Source: Lactococcus paracarnosus (GTDB taxonomy: Bacteria; Bacillota; Bacilli; Lactobacillales; Streptococcaceae). From it: DNA of 64,000 bases. Location: positions 2,201,141 through 2,265,140 of the forward strand of contig NZ_CP017195.1 of assembly GCF_006770285.1 (NCBI RefSeq). Direction: 5' to 3'. Within the stretch, counting starts at the first letter, position 1. The number at the start of each line of letters is the position of its first letter. The notes under the pieces were generated by a model that saw only the letters and a list, made by a program, of their open reading frames with translations, did no database searches and was not told the origin of the DNA. Of the stretch, positions 1 through 7,977 are shown piece by piece. The translations under genes and the position numbers were made by a program.

Positions 1-92
1 GTGTTTTTGGTTCAACGTGTAACAGGTTCAATCCCTGAAAGCTACATAAAATAAAAAATATAAGGAATAGTGGTATAGAAAAATGGTTGCTG

Positions 93-341
93 ATGAAGAA
101 TAAAAAAATTGAAAACATGACTAGAAAAGAGATTGAAGCACTTAGTGTTGAGGAATTAAAAGACGGTATGAGGTCTGTTTTTCGTGAAGCTGAGAAAAAA
201 AGACGCTGGCAAGAAATAGATAATTCGGTTAAAAAAATAAATGGCTTTAAACCTGAGCCTATCAAAGAAGATGAGTTTTCATTTATATTCAATCATATTT
301 TTAGTTCTTGGGTAAAACAATCGGAGGACGAGAATAAGTAA
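93..341 (+). CDS. small hypothetical ICE protein (82 aa)
   Basis: I do not recognise this product. It is a charged, mostly helical 82-residue protein with a Lys/Arg/Glu-rich N-terminal half and a more hydrophobic C-terminal end (FSFIFNHIFSSW). A TTG two codons upstream (position 87) is an alternative start, and neither has a convincing ribosome binding site. It sits upstream of the DUF961 pair, where Tn916-type elements carry small variable genes, so it is probably an accessory gene of the element. Function is unknown. Confidence 0.5.
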   Translation: MKNKKIENMTRKEIEALSVEELKDGMRSVFREAEKKRRWQEIDNSVKKINGFKPEPIKEDEFSFIFNHIFSSWVKQSEDENK

Positions 342-464
342 AATTTTGACTATATTGACCTAAGCAAGTCATTAAACTGCGTGTCGTGAAGTTAAACTAA
401 TCAAATGGCTGTACTTCCAGCTCTTTAATTTTTGATTACAATGATTATTTTTAGGAGATAACAT

Positions 465-776
465 ATGTCTGCATTAAAAACACTTTCAGTAAAACTGGAA
501 GAAATTATCGAGGATAAGAAAATTTGGGTCAATCCTAACCCGACTAAACTCAAGAAAACTATGACACAACCTGACTTGTTTGTCTATAGTGCTAGTGGTT
601 TAAATGAGCCTAATTTCCGTGTGGTTGTACCTGCTAATAAAGGTTTTGTGCCTAACAGTCGAGTACAGGTAAAAATCATTAAGCCTAAACTTGGTGGCTT
701 TATGTTTGATGAGGGTATTGCTGGTTTGAAAGATTCCGCTGTGATTTTTGCGGATAGTGTAGAGGAGATGAAATAA
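465..776 (+). CDS. DUF961 family conjugative element protein (Orf23/YdcP-like)
   Basis: This 103-residue protein matches the YdcP/Orf23 type of DUF961 found at the head of the transfer operon in Tn916 and ICEBs1. A clear Shine-Dalgarno (AGGAG) lies 7 bases before the ATG. The stop codon overlaps the start of the next gene (TAATG), so the two are translationally coupled. In ICEBs1 the homologues (helP and neighbours) assist element replication by acting with the helicase and relaxase; a similar role here is inference from family and position. Confidence 0.75.
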   Translation: MSALKTLSVKLEEIIEDKKIWVNPNPTKLKKTMTQPDLFVYSASGLNEPNFRVVVPANKGFVPNSRVQVKIIKPKLGGFMFDEGIAGLKDSAVIFADSVEEMK

Positions 777-1306
777 TGGCAAAAGCAAAGAAAAAATACG
801 GTCTTGATACCTTTAATAAAGGGTATTCTGTTGATGTTAAAGAAACCTATGGCGATTTGATTTATCTTGATACGATTGCTTCTGAACGGTTTAATTATGA
901 AGATACTGAAACAGGTGCAATCTATGACAGTCAAGCCGAACTGGATAAAGAACAACCTGATAAAAACTTACAAAAAGTTGAAAACACACATGAAATTGAA
1001 CATTTGTATGTGCAGGTTTATTCAGAAGTCCAAAAAGACAATATGGATATTCGTGTACCAGTAGACTTTGACGACAGTAAATTCAATATAAATGATAATG
1101 TACGTCTGACTGGTAAAGTTGTTGCTCGATTACAAACTGGCACAAAACGTGTTGATGTAACTACCGCAAATGGTCGAACTCGCCAAGAAACAGTAGCTGA
1201 CTACTTTTTCACGGTTTCAGCTGAGGGGTTAGAAAAAGTATCTAATCAGTCTACTACTCCTGCACCACAACCACCAAAACCAAAAGAAGAAAATCAAAAG
1301 AAATAA
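776..1306 (+). CDS. DUF961 family protein (Orf22-like), Pro/Lys-rich tail
   Basis: This 176-residue protein is the second DUF961-type product at the head of the transfer region, corresponding in position to Orf22 of Tn916. It has a predicted beta-rich central part (about residues 60-150) and ends in a low-complexity Pro/Lys tail (from about residue 158). It overlaps the preceding stop by one base and is followed after 27 bp by the coupling protein. A role as auxiliary DNA processing factor is inferred from order, not from a visible catalytic motif. Confidence 0.65.
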   Translation: MAKAKKKYGLDTFNKGYSVDVKETYGDLIYLDTIASERFNYEDTETGAIYDSQAELDKEQPDKNLQKVENTHEIEHLYVQVYSEVQKDNMDIRVPVDFDDSKFNINDNVRLTGKVVARLQTGTKRVDVTTANGRTRQETVADYFFTVSAEGLEKVSNQSTTPAPQPPKPKEENQKK

Positions 1307-1333
1307 GTTTTGATTTTTAGAAAGTGGTGTTAA

Positions 1334-2923
1334 ATGAAGTTGTTAAAACAGATTTTCTACTTTAGAGGTATAAAAATAGGTAAAAAAGAAAAAATAGTAT
1401 CAAGAATGACAGTTACTATTTTACTTTTGCCTTTTTTACTTTTATTTGGTCTTTTGACTTATCTTTTATTTTCACAACTGAGTTCAAATTTATATTTCTT
1501 GCTTGTTTACTTACTTTTTGTAGTTCTGATAAGTTTTATTGGTACTTTTATTTTGTATCGGTTGCTTCATATCAAATTTTGGTTTTTTAAAAAACTAGGA
1601 AATAGAAGATTATTATATCGTCATTTGTTAGAAAATAAAATTTACTACCCTATAAAACGTAAAGATAAACCCGATAAAATCAAACTACCTAATGTTTACC
1701 TCAAACAAAATAAGTACACCATTGTGGTCACTTTTCAGTTAGAGGGTCGACAATTTCAGGATAAGTTTTTAAATATTGGTGGCGCTTTAGAAGTGATGTA
1801 CTCTGCAGATATGATGGGTAGAATAGATGAAAAAGGCTATATTAGCTATGTTTATTCTGCGGATACTATCTTAGGTCGCATCTCAGCTAAAGATGTACGT
1901 GTGGTTGACAAAGGACTTATCCTTATGGAAGATGTCTTTTGGGACTTTGTGCATAACCCTCATCTGTTAATTGCTGGTGGTACTGGTGGTGGTAAAACGG
2001 TTCTCTTACGCTCTATTTTAAATGGACTGCTTAGAGAGGGTCTTGTCGAGATACTAGACCCTAAACAAGCTGATTTTGTTTCTTTAGCTGAATTACCAGT
2101 CCTACAGGATAGGGTGGTTTTTGAAGTAGCTGATATGATTAATAAAATTATTGAGTTTAAAGAAAACATGGAAATTCGTTATGCGACAATGCGTCAACTT
2201 CAAAAAGAAAAAAATCAAAAAGAGCTAGGCAATTTTCAAGAATATGAATTGAAACCTGCTTTTTTAATCATTGATGAGTTTCCCTCTTTACGTGCTATGA
2301 TGTCGGAAGATAGAGAAATGATGTTAGAAGCTGAGCGGGCTATGGGAGCTTTAAAACAGATTATCTTGAAAGGTCGTCAAGCGGGCTTCTTTGCGATTAT
2401 CGCAACTCAGAATGTAAAAGCTGATGATTTACCGTCCACCTTTAAAGATAATATCATGACACGTATTTCAGTTGGTCGTTTGTCTCAATTCTCATATGAG
2501 GTTATTTTTGGGGAAGAAAACAAAAATAAATACTTTAAGTATATTGAACAAATTAATGGCGAACGTGTTTATGGTCGTGGTTATTATGGTGTATTTGGTA
2601 GTCCTGCTAGGGAGTTTTTCTCTCCTGAATTACCTGATCCTAAAGAGTTTTCTTTTTATGATGAGTTTGAAACTTTAGAAAGACTTGATTTGGAATTTGA
2701 TAAGCAAGATGTTGTTGTCAAAACTTACACTGCCAAAGAACTATCAGATGAATTGAAACTTGATTATCGAGTTTTCAAAAAGTATAAATCTGAGTTTGAA
2801 ACGGCTGGTCAAGAATTTGATAAAACATTTAGTATGTCTGATTTAATTATGTTTGAAAGGGCAATTAGCTATAAGTCGAGTGGTAAAACTTACCAAGTAG
2901 CTATTAGTGAAGCGATATTATGA
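1334..2923 (+). CDS. FtsK/SpoIIIE-type coupling protein (Orf21/ConQ-like)
   Basis: This 529-residue DNA-pumping ATPase would deliver the relaxase-DNA complex to the secretion channel (type IV coupling protein role). Two membrane segments lie at about residues 27-75. The FtsK domain follows, with a Walker A loop at about 214-222 (AGGTGGGKT) and a Walker B stretch (FLIIDEF) near 315. Length and layout match Orf21 of Tn916 and ConQ of ICEBs1. It is followed directly by the presumed oriT and then the relaxase, the standard order in this superfamily. Confidence 0.9.
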   Translation: MKLLKQIFYFRGIKIGKKEKIVSRMTVTILLLPFLLLFGLLTYLLFSQLSSNLYFLLVYLLFVVLISFIGTFILYRLLHIKFWFFKKLGNRRLLYRHLLENKIYYPIKRKDKPDKIKLPNVYLKQNKYTIVVTFQLEGRQFQDKFLNIGGALEVMYSADMMGRIDEKGYISYVYSADTILGRISAKDVRVVDKGLILMEDVFWDFVHNPHLLIAGGTGGGKTVLLRSILNGLLREGLVEILDPKQADFVSLAELPVLQDRVVFEVADMINKIIEFKENMEIRYATMRQLQKEKNQKELGNFQEYELKPAFLIIDEFPSLRAMMSEDREMMLEAERAMGALKQIILKGRQAGFFAIIATQNVKADDLPSTFKDNIMTRISVGRLSQFSYEVIFGEENKNKYFKYIEQINGERVYGRGYYGVFGSPAREFFSPELPDPKEFSFYDEFETLERLDLEFDKQDVVVKTYTAKELSDELKLDYRVFKKYKSEFETAGQEFDKTFSMSDLIMFERAISYKSSGKTYQVAISEAIL

Positions 2924-2975
2924 GGAAAGAATCAAAAACAAGAATCTTAGAGCGGTGGACTTGTCTGTGGAACGA

Positions 2976-3043
2976 GACCGTAAAAGACGTGGCGAAAAGC
3001 GGAGCCGTAAGGCGGAAGCGTATTGAGTGCGGTTTTTACGGTC
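2976..3043 (+). repeat. long-range inverted repeat left of oriT
   Basis: GACCGTAAAA at 2976-2985 is the exact complement of TTTTACGGTC at 3034-3043, enclosing a G/A-rich 48-base interior. Tn916 and ICEBs1 carry single-strand origins that form extended hairpins, and a folded structure beside oriT here could serve that purpose. That role is inference; only the repeat is seen. Confidence 0.5.
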
Positions 3044-3064
3044 TTGTTACGCAGTTACAAGACC

Positions 3065-3094
3065 TTTGCCTATGCCCGCAAGGGCATAGGCAAA
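3065..3094 (+). repeat. 13-bp perfect inverted repeat with GCAA loop
   Basis: TTTGCCTATGCCC (3065-3077) and its exact complement (3082-3094) flank the tetraloop GCAA. The hairpin lies six bases before the oriT inverted repeat. It could be a relaxosome or single-strand-origin element. It has no T-tract on either strand, so it does not look like a standard terminator. Confidence 0.6.
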
Positions 3095-3099
3095 ACAGC

Positions 3100-3129
3100 T
3101 TACACCCCGAATTGTAATACGGGGTGTAA
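3100..3129 (+). other. putative oriT nick-site hairpin of the ICE
   Basis: A perfect 10-bp inverted repeat, TTACACCCCG (3100-3109) and CGGGGTGTAA (3120-3129), encloses the 10-base loop AATTGTAATA. This ACCCC...GGGGT hairpin between coupling protein and MobT relaxase genes has the form and position of the oriT nick regions of ICEBs1 and ICESt3. The nick is expected in the loop or next to its right arm. Placement is strong; the exact nick position is not known. Confidence 0.75.
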
Positions 3130-3217
3130 CATCGCAACCAACTAACTAAACTCAATTATATCAAGGTTTAGGACATTCATTATAGGTTGCTTGAACATAC
3201 AGAAAAGAGACTAAGAT

Positions 3218-3418
3218 ATGAAATATTATGCGGTTGTTGTAAAAGGCGAGATGAGTGTTTTTGATGAAGCATACGTGATTAGCGCTAATAGCTTAATGGA
3301 AGTCGAAAGTGATATTAGTACACACTATTGTGGTAATAATTTTTCTTTAGCACACTATCAGATAAAAGAAATTACAGAACAGGAATATTGGAAACATGAC
3401 GATAGACGAAAATTTTGA
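3218..3418 (+). CDS. small hypothetical protein upstream of relaxase (66 aa)
   Basis: This 66-residue acidic protein begins with a short beta-like stretch (YYAVVVKG) and overlaps the relaxase start by 23 bp. I do not recognise a domain. Overlap with the relaxase suggests translational coupling, and a small relaxosome accessory role is possible but unproven. A weak Shine-Dalgarno (AGAGA) precedes the ATG. Confidence 0.55.
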   Translation: MKYYAVVVKGEMSVFDEAYVISANSLMEVESDISTHYCGNNFSLAHYQIKEITEQEYWKHDDRRKF

Positions 3419-4658
3419 TTTAAAAGGTATCATGAAAAACTACCTTTTATCTCAAAAAGACGTTGGTAAAATCGTTGGTGTTTCTCGTCAATTCATAGGT
3501 AGTGTTTTATCTGGTAAAAAATCATTAAGTCCTGACAAAAAGAAAGTTCTACTTGACTATCTGAGTTATAACTCAAAATATGAACTAGAAACAAGTGTTG
3601 ACTATCTGAGAATTAGACTTAAAACTTTGAAATGGTTTGAAGTGATTGAAGATTTACTCCTCATGGATAGTAACTTATTCAATATTGATGTATCAAGTAT
3701 GCACAACTACAACATGAGCATGTCTTACGGTAGTATACGTATTTTACGACATAGTGAAAATATTGATATGGGTACACTTGTTGAGTTTAATGGTGGTGGT
3801 TGTCGTGAGTTTGAACAGGAACTCAAAGACCAAAATAGAACATGGAAGCAGTTTTTTCAAGATTGTTTCCATTTTTCTATGAATCAAAAAAAGGTAACCA
3901 ATTTTGAAGATTTAGATGATTACTTAAAATTCACTCGTCTTGATTTAGCGACTGATGAAATGTATTCCAAAAAAGGTAACTATGACTTACGTAAACTTTA
4001 TGACAAAATGTTGGCAGGTCAAATTCAAACACCTTTCAGGCAGTTTTCTTCAAATGAAAGTTTCTTATATCGAGACGGCGAGTTTATCTCTACTGGCTTA
4101 TCTTTATATTTTGGTTCACGTAAAAGTAAATCAATCTATATCAATTTCTATGAAAAAGATAAAGAACAATCTATGGCTCGAAATCTATTTGTTGATGAAA
4201 TTCATGAGCTGTACGGCTATAAAAATCGTTATGAAATTAGGTTATTTGGCGATAAAGCGACACAAGTCATTTTTGATTTCTGGTATAACGATATTCCACT
4301 ACAAAATTTAGTAGGTCAAATTATCTCTCATTACTTGGATATTAAGGATGATACAGGTAATTGGGATATTGAATGGTTAGATGTTTTTGGTTCCGATAAA
4401 AGTTATGGCTTTGTCAATAAACCTAGGGAAGTCAGTTATGATCGAACACTAAAATGGCTTGATTCATCTGTTTTTGCTTCTTTGAAAAGAAATATGGAGA
4501 TTGATAGATTGACTGGTTCTCGAAAGACAATGGACTTATTTCACGAAAAAGAACTTGATGAAAAAAATCAGAATTTAGTAGATTCTATTGTTAAACAGAA
4601 AAAGGAAAGGGCATTTTATGACAACTTCCATGAAATGATAGAACTTGAATATGACTGA
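3396..4658 (+). CDS. MobT-family relaxase (Orf20/NicK-like)
   Basis: This 420-residue enzyme would nick oriT and stay covalently attached to the transferred strand. It has an N-terminal helix-turn-helix (about residues 17-45, LSQKDVGKIVGVSRQFI) followed by a Rep_trans-type catalytic domain with the motif TRLDLATDE (180-188), the presumed catalytic tyrosine Y252 in INFYEKDKE, and RYEIRLFG (278-285). As I recall, the active-site tyrosine of the ICESt3 relaxase is also Y252. Rolling-circle-type chemistry follows from the family. The gene lies 266 bp after the oriT hairpin, as in relatives. Confidence 0.93.
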   Translation: MTIDENFDLKGIMKNYLLSQKDVGKIVGVSRQFIGSVLSGKKSLSPDKKKVLLDYLSYNSKYELETSVDYLRIRLKTLKWFEVIEDLLLMDSNLFNIDVSSMHNYNMSMSYGSIRILRHSENIDMGTLVEFNGGGCREFEQELKDQNRTWKQFFQDCFHFSMNQKKVTNFEDLDDYLKFTRLDLATDEMYSKKGNYDLRKLYDKMLAGQIQTPFRQFSSNESFLYRDGEFISTGLSLYFGSRKSKSIYINFYEKDKEQSMARNLFVDEIHELYGYKNRYEIRLFGDKATQVIFDFWYNDIPLQNLVGQIISHYLDIKDDTGNWDIEWLDVFGSDKSYGFVNKPREVSYDRTLKWLDSSVFASLKRNMEIDRLTGSRKTMDLFHEKELDEKNQNLVDSIVKQKKERAFYDNFHEMIELEYD

Positions 4659-4974
4659 TTTAACATTTTCTGAAATTGAAAAAATCAATGAAGCACGTGA
4701 AAGACGATTGATTGAAGCGTCCTTGAAAGCGAGTACTCAAAGATTTCGTGGCAGTTATGAAGCCAAAAGAAAAATCATGATGAAAAATATCAATTCAGAA
4801 GCGTGTCAAATCATGCGTATCAAAATTGATATTTTGTGTGATTATAATTATTTGCGACATGACAGAAGAAAATTTGATTACAGACATCTCTATTATGGTT
4901 GGACTAATGCGCAAAAACTGCAAGAACTCAAAAGGTTAATCATTGAATATGACAAATTACTCTATCGGGAGTAA
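4651..4974 (+). CDS. hypothetical ICE protein (107 aa)
   Basis: This is a basic, helix-rich protein that overlaps the end of the relaxase gene. The ATG at 4651 is used here; a TTG at 4645 would add two residues. No known motif is visible. Its overlap with the relaxase gene suggests it is co-translated and may help DNA processing, but that is only context. Confidence 0.55.
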   Translation: MTDLTFSEIEKINEARERRLIEASLKASTQRFRGSYEAKRKIMMKNINSEACQIMRIKIDILCDYNYLRHDRRKFDYRHLYYGWTNAQKLQELKRLIIEYDKLLYRE

Positions 4975-5053
4975 GTGATTAAAATAATGATTGGGCGGGT
5001 ATTGAACTTTTAAAAAAAAACTAACTTTTAAGAAAATGAAAGAGGTATAACCT

Positions 5054-5338
5054 ATGGCAAATGCAACACAAGAATATCCAAAAATTGACCCTAAAAAAAC
5101 TAAACAGTTGATTAGTACTTTAGGGGAGCTGGTAGAAAAACACAATTTTGATGAAGCGTGGACGATTGCAGGACAGCTAAATAGTATTTTAAAAGAACAA
5201 GCTGAGAATTTAAATGGGGCTGAATACAGCGCTTTGGAGGGTGTTATCAAGTCCTATTATTCTCTTAATGAACAACACAAAAAATTCAGTCAACGTACCT
5301 ATGCTTTTGCACGTAAGGCAAATGATGTAGCGAGTTAA
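5054..5338 (+). CDS. hypothetical ICE protein (94 aa)
   Basis: This 94-residue, mostly helical protein starts after a good Shine-Dalgarno (AAAGAGG). It has no motif that I recognise. It occupies the place of the small genes found between relaxase and ardA in Tn916-type elements (Orf19 region). Function unknown. Confidence 0.6.
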   Translation: MANATQEYPKIDPKKTKQLISTLGELVEKHNFDEAWTIAGQLNSILKEQAENLNGAEYSALEGVIKSYYSLNEQHKKFSQRTYAFARKANDVAS

Positions 5339-5383
5339 TCTGAATGTGGGTGGTATTATTTTAATCAATAGAAAGAGGACAAA

Positions 5384-5881
5384 ATGCAAATTAATGTTTA
5401 TGAAATGATTGAAGATGATAAATTCTTCATCGGTAGTTATCCTGACAATTTTTCAAAAGGTCGGTGGTTTACTGTTGAGGAGCTTATTTATTCTAGTTAT
5501 GAAAAAATTGAAGCTGAGTATTTAGAGAAATACAATCCTAACGGACAGTCTGAGTTAGAACTTGGTGTATTTGATGTAGATAATGTTTCTGGTCTATGGA
5601 GTGGGGAGTATGATGTTTCGTCTCTGATTGATAAATTACGTGAAATTGAGTCAACTGGATATTATGAAATTGACTTAGAGATTTACGAATTTACAGAAGA
5701 ATTTTTTGAAGAAACTGGTATGTCAATTTATGATGTCGCACGTGCAGTTTATTTTGGTAATATCAAAGGCTGGAATGATGATTATATCGGTTTTAATGGT
5801 TACGGTAACTTTGAGACTTATTCTGAAACAGATTACCAGTCACAAATTGATATGTATGTAAAAGACTTAGGTCTTTTTTAA
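5384..5881 (+). CDS. ardA: ArdA antirestriction protein
   Basis: This 165-residue, very acidic protein matches ArdA (Orf18 of Tn916), a DNA mimic that blocks type I restriction enzymes while the element enters a new host. The family length is about 165 residues, so it is complete. The Asp/Glu-rich surface, the starting motif QINVYEM and the conserved region around GWFDD-like GWNDDYIGFNGYG support the call. A strong Shine-Dalgarno (GAAAGAGG) precedes the ATG, and a small hairpin follows the gene. Confidence 0.88.
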   Translation: MQINVYEMIEDDKFFIGSYPDNFSKGRWFTVEELIYSSYEKIEAEYLEKYNPNGQSELELGVFDVDNVSGLWSGEYDVSSLIDKLREIESTGYYEIDLEIYEFTEEFFEETGMSIYDVARAVYFGNIKGWNDDYIGFNGYGNFETYSETDYQSQIDMYVKDLGLF

Positions 5882-5890
5882 TTTAAAGGG

Positions 5891-5910
5891 CGCAAATGTC
5901 AAAATTTGCG
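5891..5910 (+). terminator. short hairpin after ardA, possible weak terminator
   Basis: CGCAAAT (5891-5897) and ATTTGCG (5904-5910) form a 7-bp stem with a 6-base loop, followed by TTCTTATAAT. The T-tract is poor, so termination is uncertain. TATAAT just downstream may instead be the -10 of the truncated regulator gene. Confidence 0.35.
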
Positions 5911-5941
5911 TTCTTATAATAGCAAAACAGAAAGGTTTGTT

Positions 5942-6040
5942 ATGAGTATTTTTTCTGAACGATTAAGAGAATTACGTAAAGAAAAAGGTTTGACACAAAA
6001 AGAGTTAGCTAATAAGGTTAACATTTACTTAAATCTTTAA
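5942..6040 (+). pseudogene. truncated XRE-family regulator (32-codon remnant)
   Basis: The ATG has a good Shine-Dalgarno (GAAAGG) and the first 26 residues (SERLRELRKEKGLTQKELAN) are the start of an XRE helix-turn-helix domain. The frame then ends at codon 33, so the recognition helix and any effector domain are missing. A complete regulator of this kind would need at least 65 residues. This is most likely a decayed or deleted gene between ardA and the secretion module, where relatives carry variable genes. Confidence 0.7.
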
Positions 6041-6147
6041 ATGTTATCATGTTTAGATTATAACAAAAATTATTATTTAAGCTAAACCACAACTAGTTAT
6101 GTGTGTGCAAATGGGGTGCGAAGCCCATTAGAAAAGGAGTGAAAAAT

Positions 6148-7365
6148 TTGAGTGAACAAGAAGAACTCTATTATGAATTAAGTGATATTGCGCATGAAAT
6201 GAAAATCAGAGTAAGTGATTTAATTATAGTTGCTAAAGAGTTAGAGTTTGGCGAGGTCAAACCTGATGATTTATTTACTTTATCAGAAGCTAAACAACTC
6301 ATTGCACGGTATGATGAAAAACAAAACGAGCCTGAAAAAGTGCCTGAGAAAAAAGACAAAGGTTTACTGAAAAAACTCAGAACTAAGAAAGATGAATTGT
6401 TTGCGCCTAAAGATGATAAGAAAAACAAGAAAACTGTTACTTTCATCAATAAGCCCAAGAAAAAATTCACACTTAAAGGTTCTGGTACTTTCAAAAGTAA
6501 AGTCCTTGTCTATGGCACAATTGGCTTATTATTGAGCTTGTCAGTTGGCGCAACAACTTTATCCATTATGTCACGGTCAAAAGCATTGTCTAAACCAACT
6601 GTCTCAGTTGTTGCTGATAAGCGCTTGTTAAGCGAAACAGACAATAAAGTTAATGTCTATATGACTAGCTTTATTAGAAGTTATTTTAACTACTCGTCTC
6701 AAAATAATGGCGACTATTTAAAAAATCTAACTGATTATTTTGGCGATAATGTCAATATGACTTATCTGCCTGAAAATAAAAGTGATATGAAATTAGTATC
6801 AAGTACTTTGCTTAAAATTGAAAACAATTTAGCAACTTATGTTGTCAATTATCAAGTAAAAGAAAAACCAACTGATAAAAATAGTAAATGGTTTGATAAA
6901 TCAGTAGAATTTAATATTCCGTTTGCTAGTAAAGCTGACAGATTTTATGTGTCAGATACACCTTTCGTGACTGCCCTAAGCGAGTTACAAGGTATCAACG
7001 CTAAAAAACAAGCTCTGACAAAGCAAACACAAGACTATACAGAAAGTGAAGTTAAAAAGTTTGGCACGTTCTTAGAAGCCTTTTTTACGGCTTATACAAC
7101 TGATGATAAAACACTTGCCACTATGAGTGCTGATATTGTCGGTATAAAAAGCTATAAGTTTGATAAGTTACTTTACACTTATTATGCTAAAGGTGCTTCT
7201 GGTACAACAACTGCTGTTGTGACAGTCTCTTTCAAAGACAGTCTCAATTCAATTCATAAAGAAAATTTTGAGTTGTCAATTAAGAAAAATGGGGATACTT
7301 GGTTTGTCAAAACATTAAATCACGGTGTCTCACAAGATTATTTTAAAGAAGAAAAGGAAAAATAA
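6148..7365 (+). CDS. TcpC-like conjugation channel protein (Orf13/ConB-like)
   Basis: This 405-residue bitopic membrane protein corresponds to TcpC of pCW3, ConB of ICEBs1 and Orf13 of Tn916, a VirB8-like scaffold of the mating channel. A charged cytoplasmic N-terminal part (1-115) precedes one membrane segment (about 121-141) and a long extracellular region with two NTF2-like folds expected from the family. I chose the TTG at 6148 because AAAGGAG lies 8 bases upstream; an in-frame GTG at 6103 has no ribosome binding site. It opens the secretion module, the order of ICEBs1 and ICESt3 rather than Tn916. Confidence 0.82.
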   Translation: MSEQEELYYELSDIAHEMKIRVSDLIIVAKELEFGEVKPDDLFTLSEAKQLIARYDEKQNEPEKVPEKKDKGLLKKLRTKKDELFAPKDDKKNKKTVTFINKPKKKFTLKGSGTFKSKVLVYGTIGLLLSLSVGATTLSIMSRSKALSKPTVSVVADKRLLSETDNKVNVYMTSFIRSYFNYSSQNNGDYLKNLTDYFGDNVNMTYLPENKSDMKLVSSTLLKIENNLATYVVNYQVKEKPTDKNSKWFDKSVEFNIPFASKADRFYVSDTPFVTALSELQGINAKKQALTKQTQDYTESEVKKFGTFLEAFFTAYTTDDKTLATMSADIVGIKSYKFDKLLYTYYAKGASGTTTAVVTVSFKDSLNSIHKENFELSIKKNGDTWFVKTLNHGVSQDYFKEEKEK

Positions 7366-7366
7366 A

Positions 7367-7597
7367 ATGACAAATATTTTAAACGCTGTCGCATTACTTA
7401 TTCTAATCGGTGCTGGTATCGGTGCTTTGAAAGCTTTTGCGAAAGGCGATAAGACAAACGCATTAATGACTGGCTTAATAGGACTTACGGTATCTAGTAT
7501 TCTAAGTCCAACAACATTTGAAGCATGGAAAGTAGTGATTAGTTCTGTGATTTCTGGAGTTGGTAAAGTAATTAACGGTATTTCTGGTTCTTTGTAA
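7367..7597 (+). CDS. small membrane protein TcpD/ConC-like (76 aa)
   Basis: This 76-residue protein has two hydrophobic helices (about 4-22 and 31-50) separated by a short basic segment. Its size and place between TcpC-like and TcpE-like genes match TcpD of pCW3 and ConC of ICEBs1, a small channel component. The gene starts one base after the preceding stop and has GGAAAA upstream. Confidence 0.7.
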   Translation: MTNILNAVALLILIGAGIGALKAFAKGDKTNALMTGLIGLTVSSILSPTTFEAWKVVISSVISGVGKVINGISGSL

Positions 7598-7598
7598 T

Positions 7599-7973
7599 AT
7601 GGAAGATAAAGAGAGATACCCTGATAGGGACACATTTTCATACCAATTATCATTAGAAGCGCCCTCATATTTACCACCAATACCTTTGGTTGGCGAAAAG
7701 AAATTATCATGGGCTTTTTATTTGATTTTAGAGTTTACTTTGTCAATGCTATTCTTTTGGAAAGTATTATTTTTCTTTTCAGTGTATTGGGCATTTATAT
7801 TTTCGGCTTTAATTGCTTGGAACTTTGCTGACCCTGTGGCTGATTTAAAGATTGACGGTAAATTCTTTCATAGATATTTGTTTGATAAAATCATGTATTG
7901 GTTGATTTACGGTAGAAGAAAAAACACACATTACCTATCACAAGGTAATCTTATAAAGAAAATAAGGAGTTAG
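7599..7973 (+). CDS. TcpE/ConD-like membrane protein
   Basis: This 124-residue protein has two adjacent hydrophobic segments (about 36-75) followed by a basic tail, the form of the TcpE family (Orf17 of Tn916, ConD of ICEBs1). These proteins are VirB3-like inner-membrane partners of the VirB4 ATPase encoded next door. The gene begins one base after the previous stop and ends four bases before the ATPase start. Confidence 0.8.
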   Translation: MEDKERYPDRDTFSYQLSLEAPSYLPPIPLVGEKKLSWAFYLILEFTLSMLFFWKVLFFFSVYWAFIFSALIAWNFADPVADLKIDGKFFHRYLFDKIMYWLIYGRRKNTHYLSQGNLIKKIRS

Positions 7974-7977
7974 AAAT

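Noticed and set aside
2920..3117. 65-codon frame right after the coupling protein gene
   Set aside because: It runs through the hairpins of the oriT region, its composition follows the repeats, and no ribosome binding site precedes it.
6103..6147. Upstream GTG start for the TcpC-like protein
   Set aside because: No ribosome binding site there, while the TTG at 6148 has a strong AAAGGAG.
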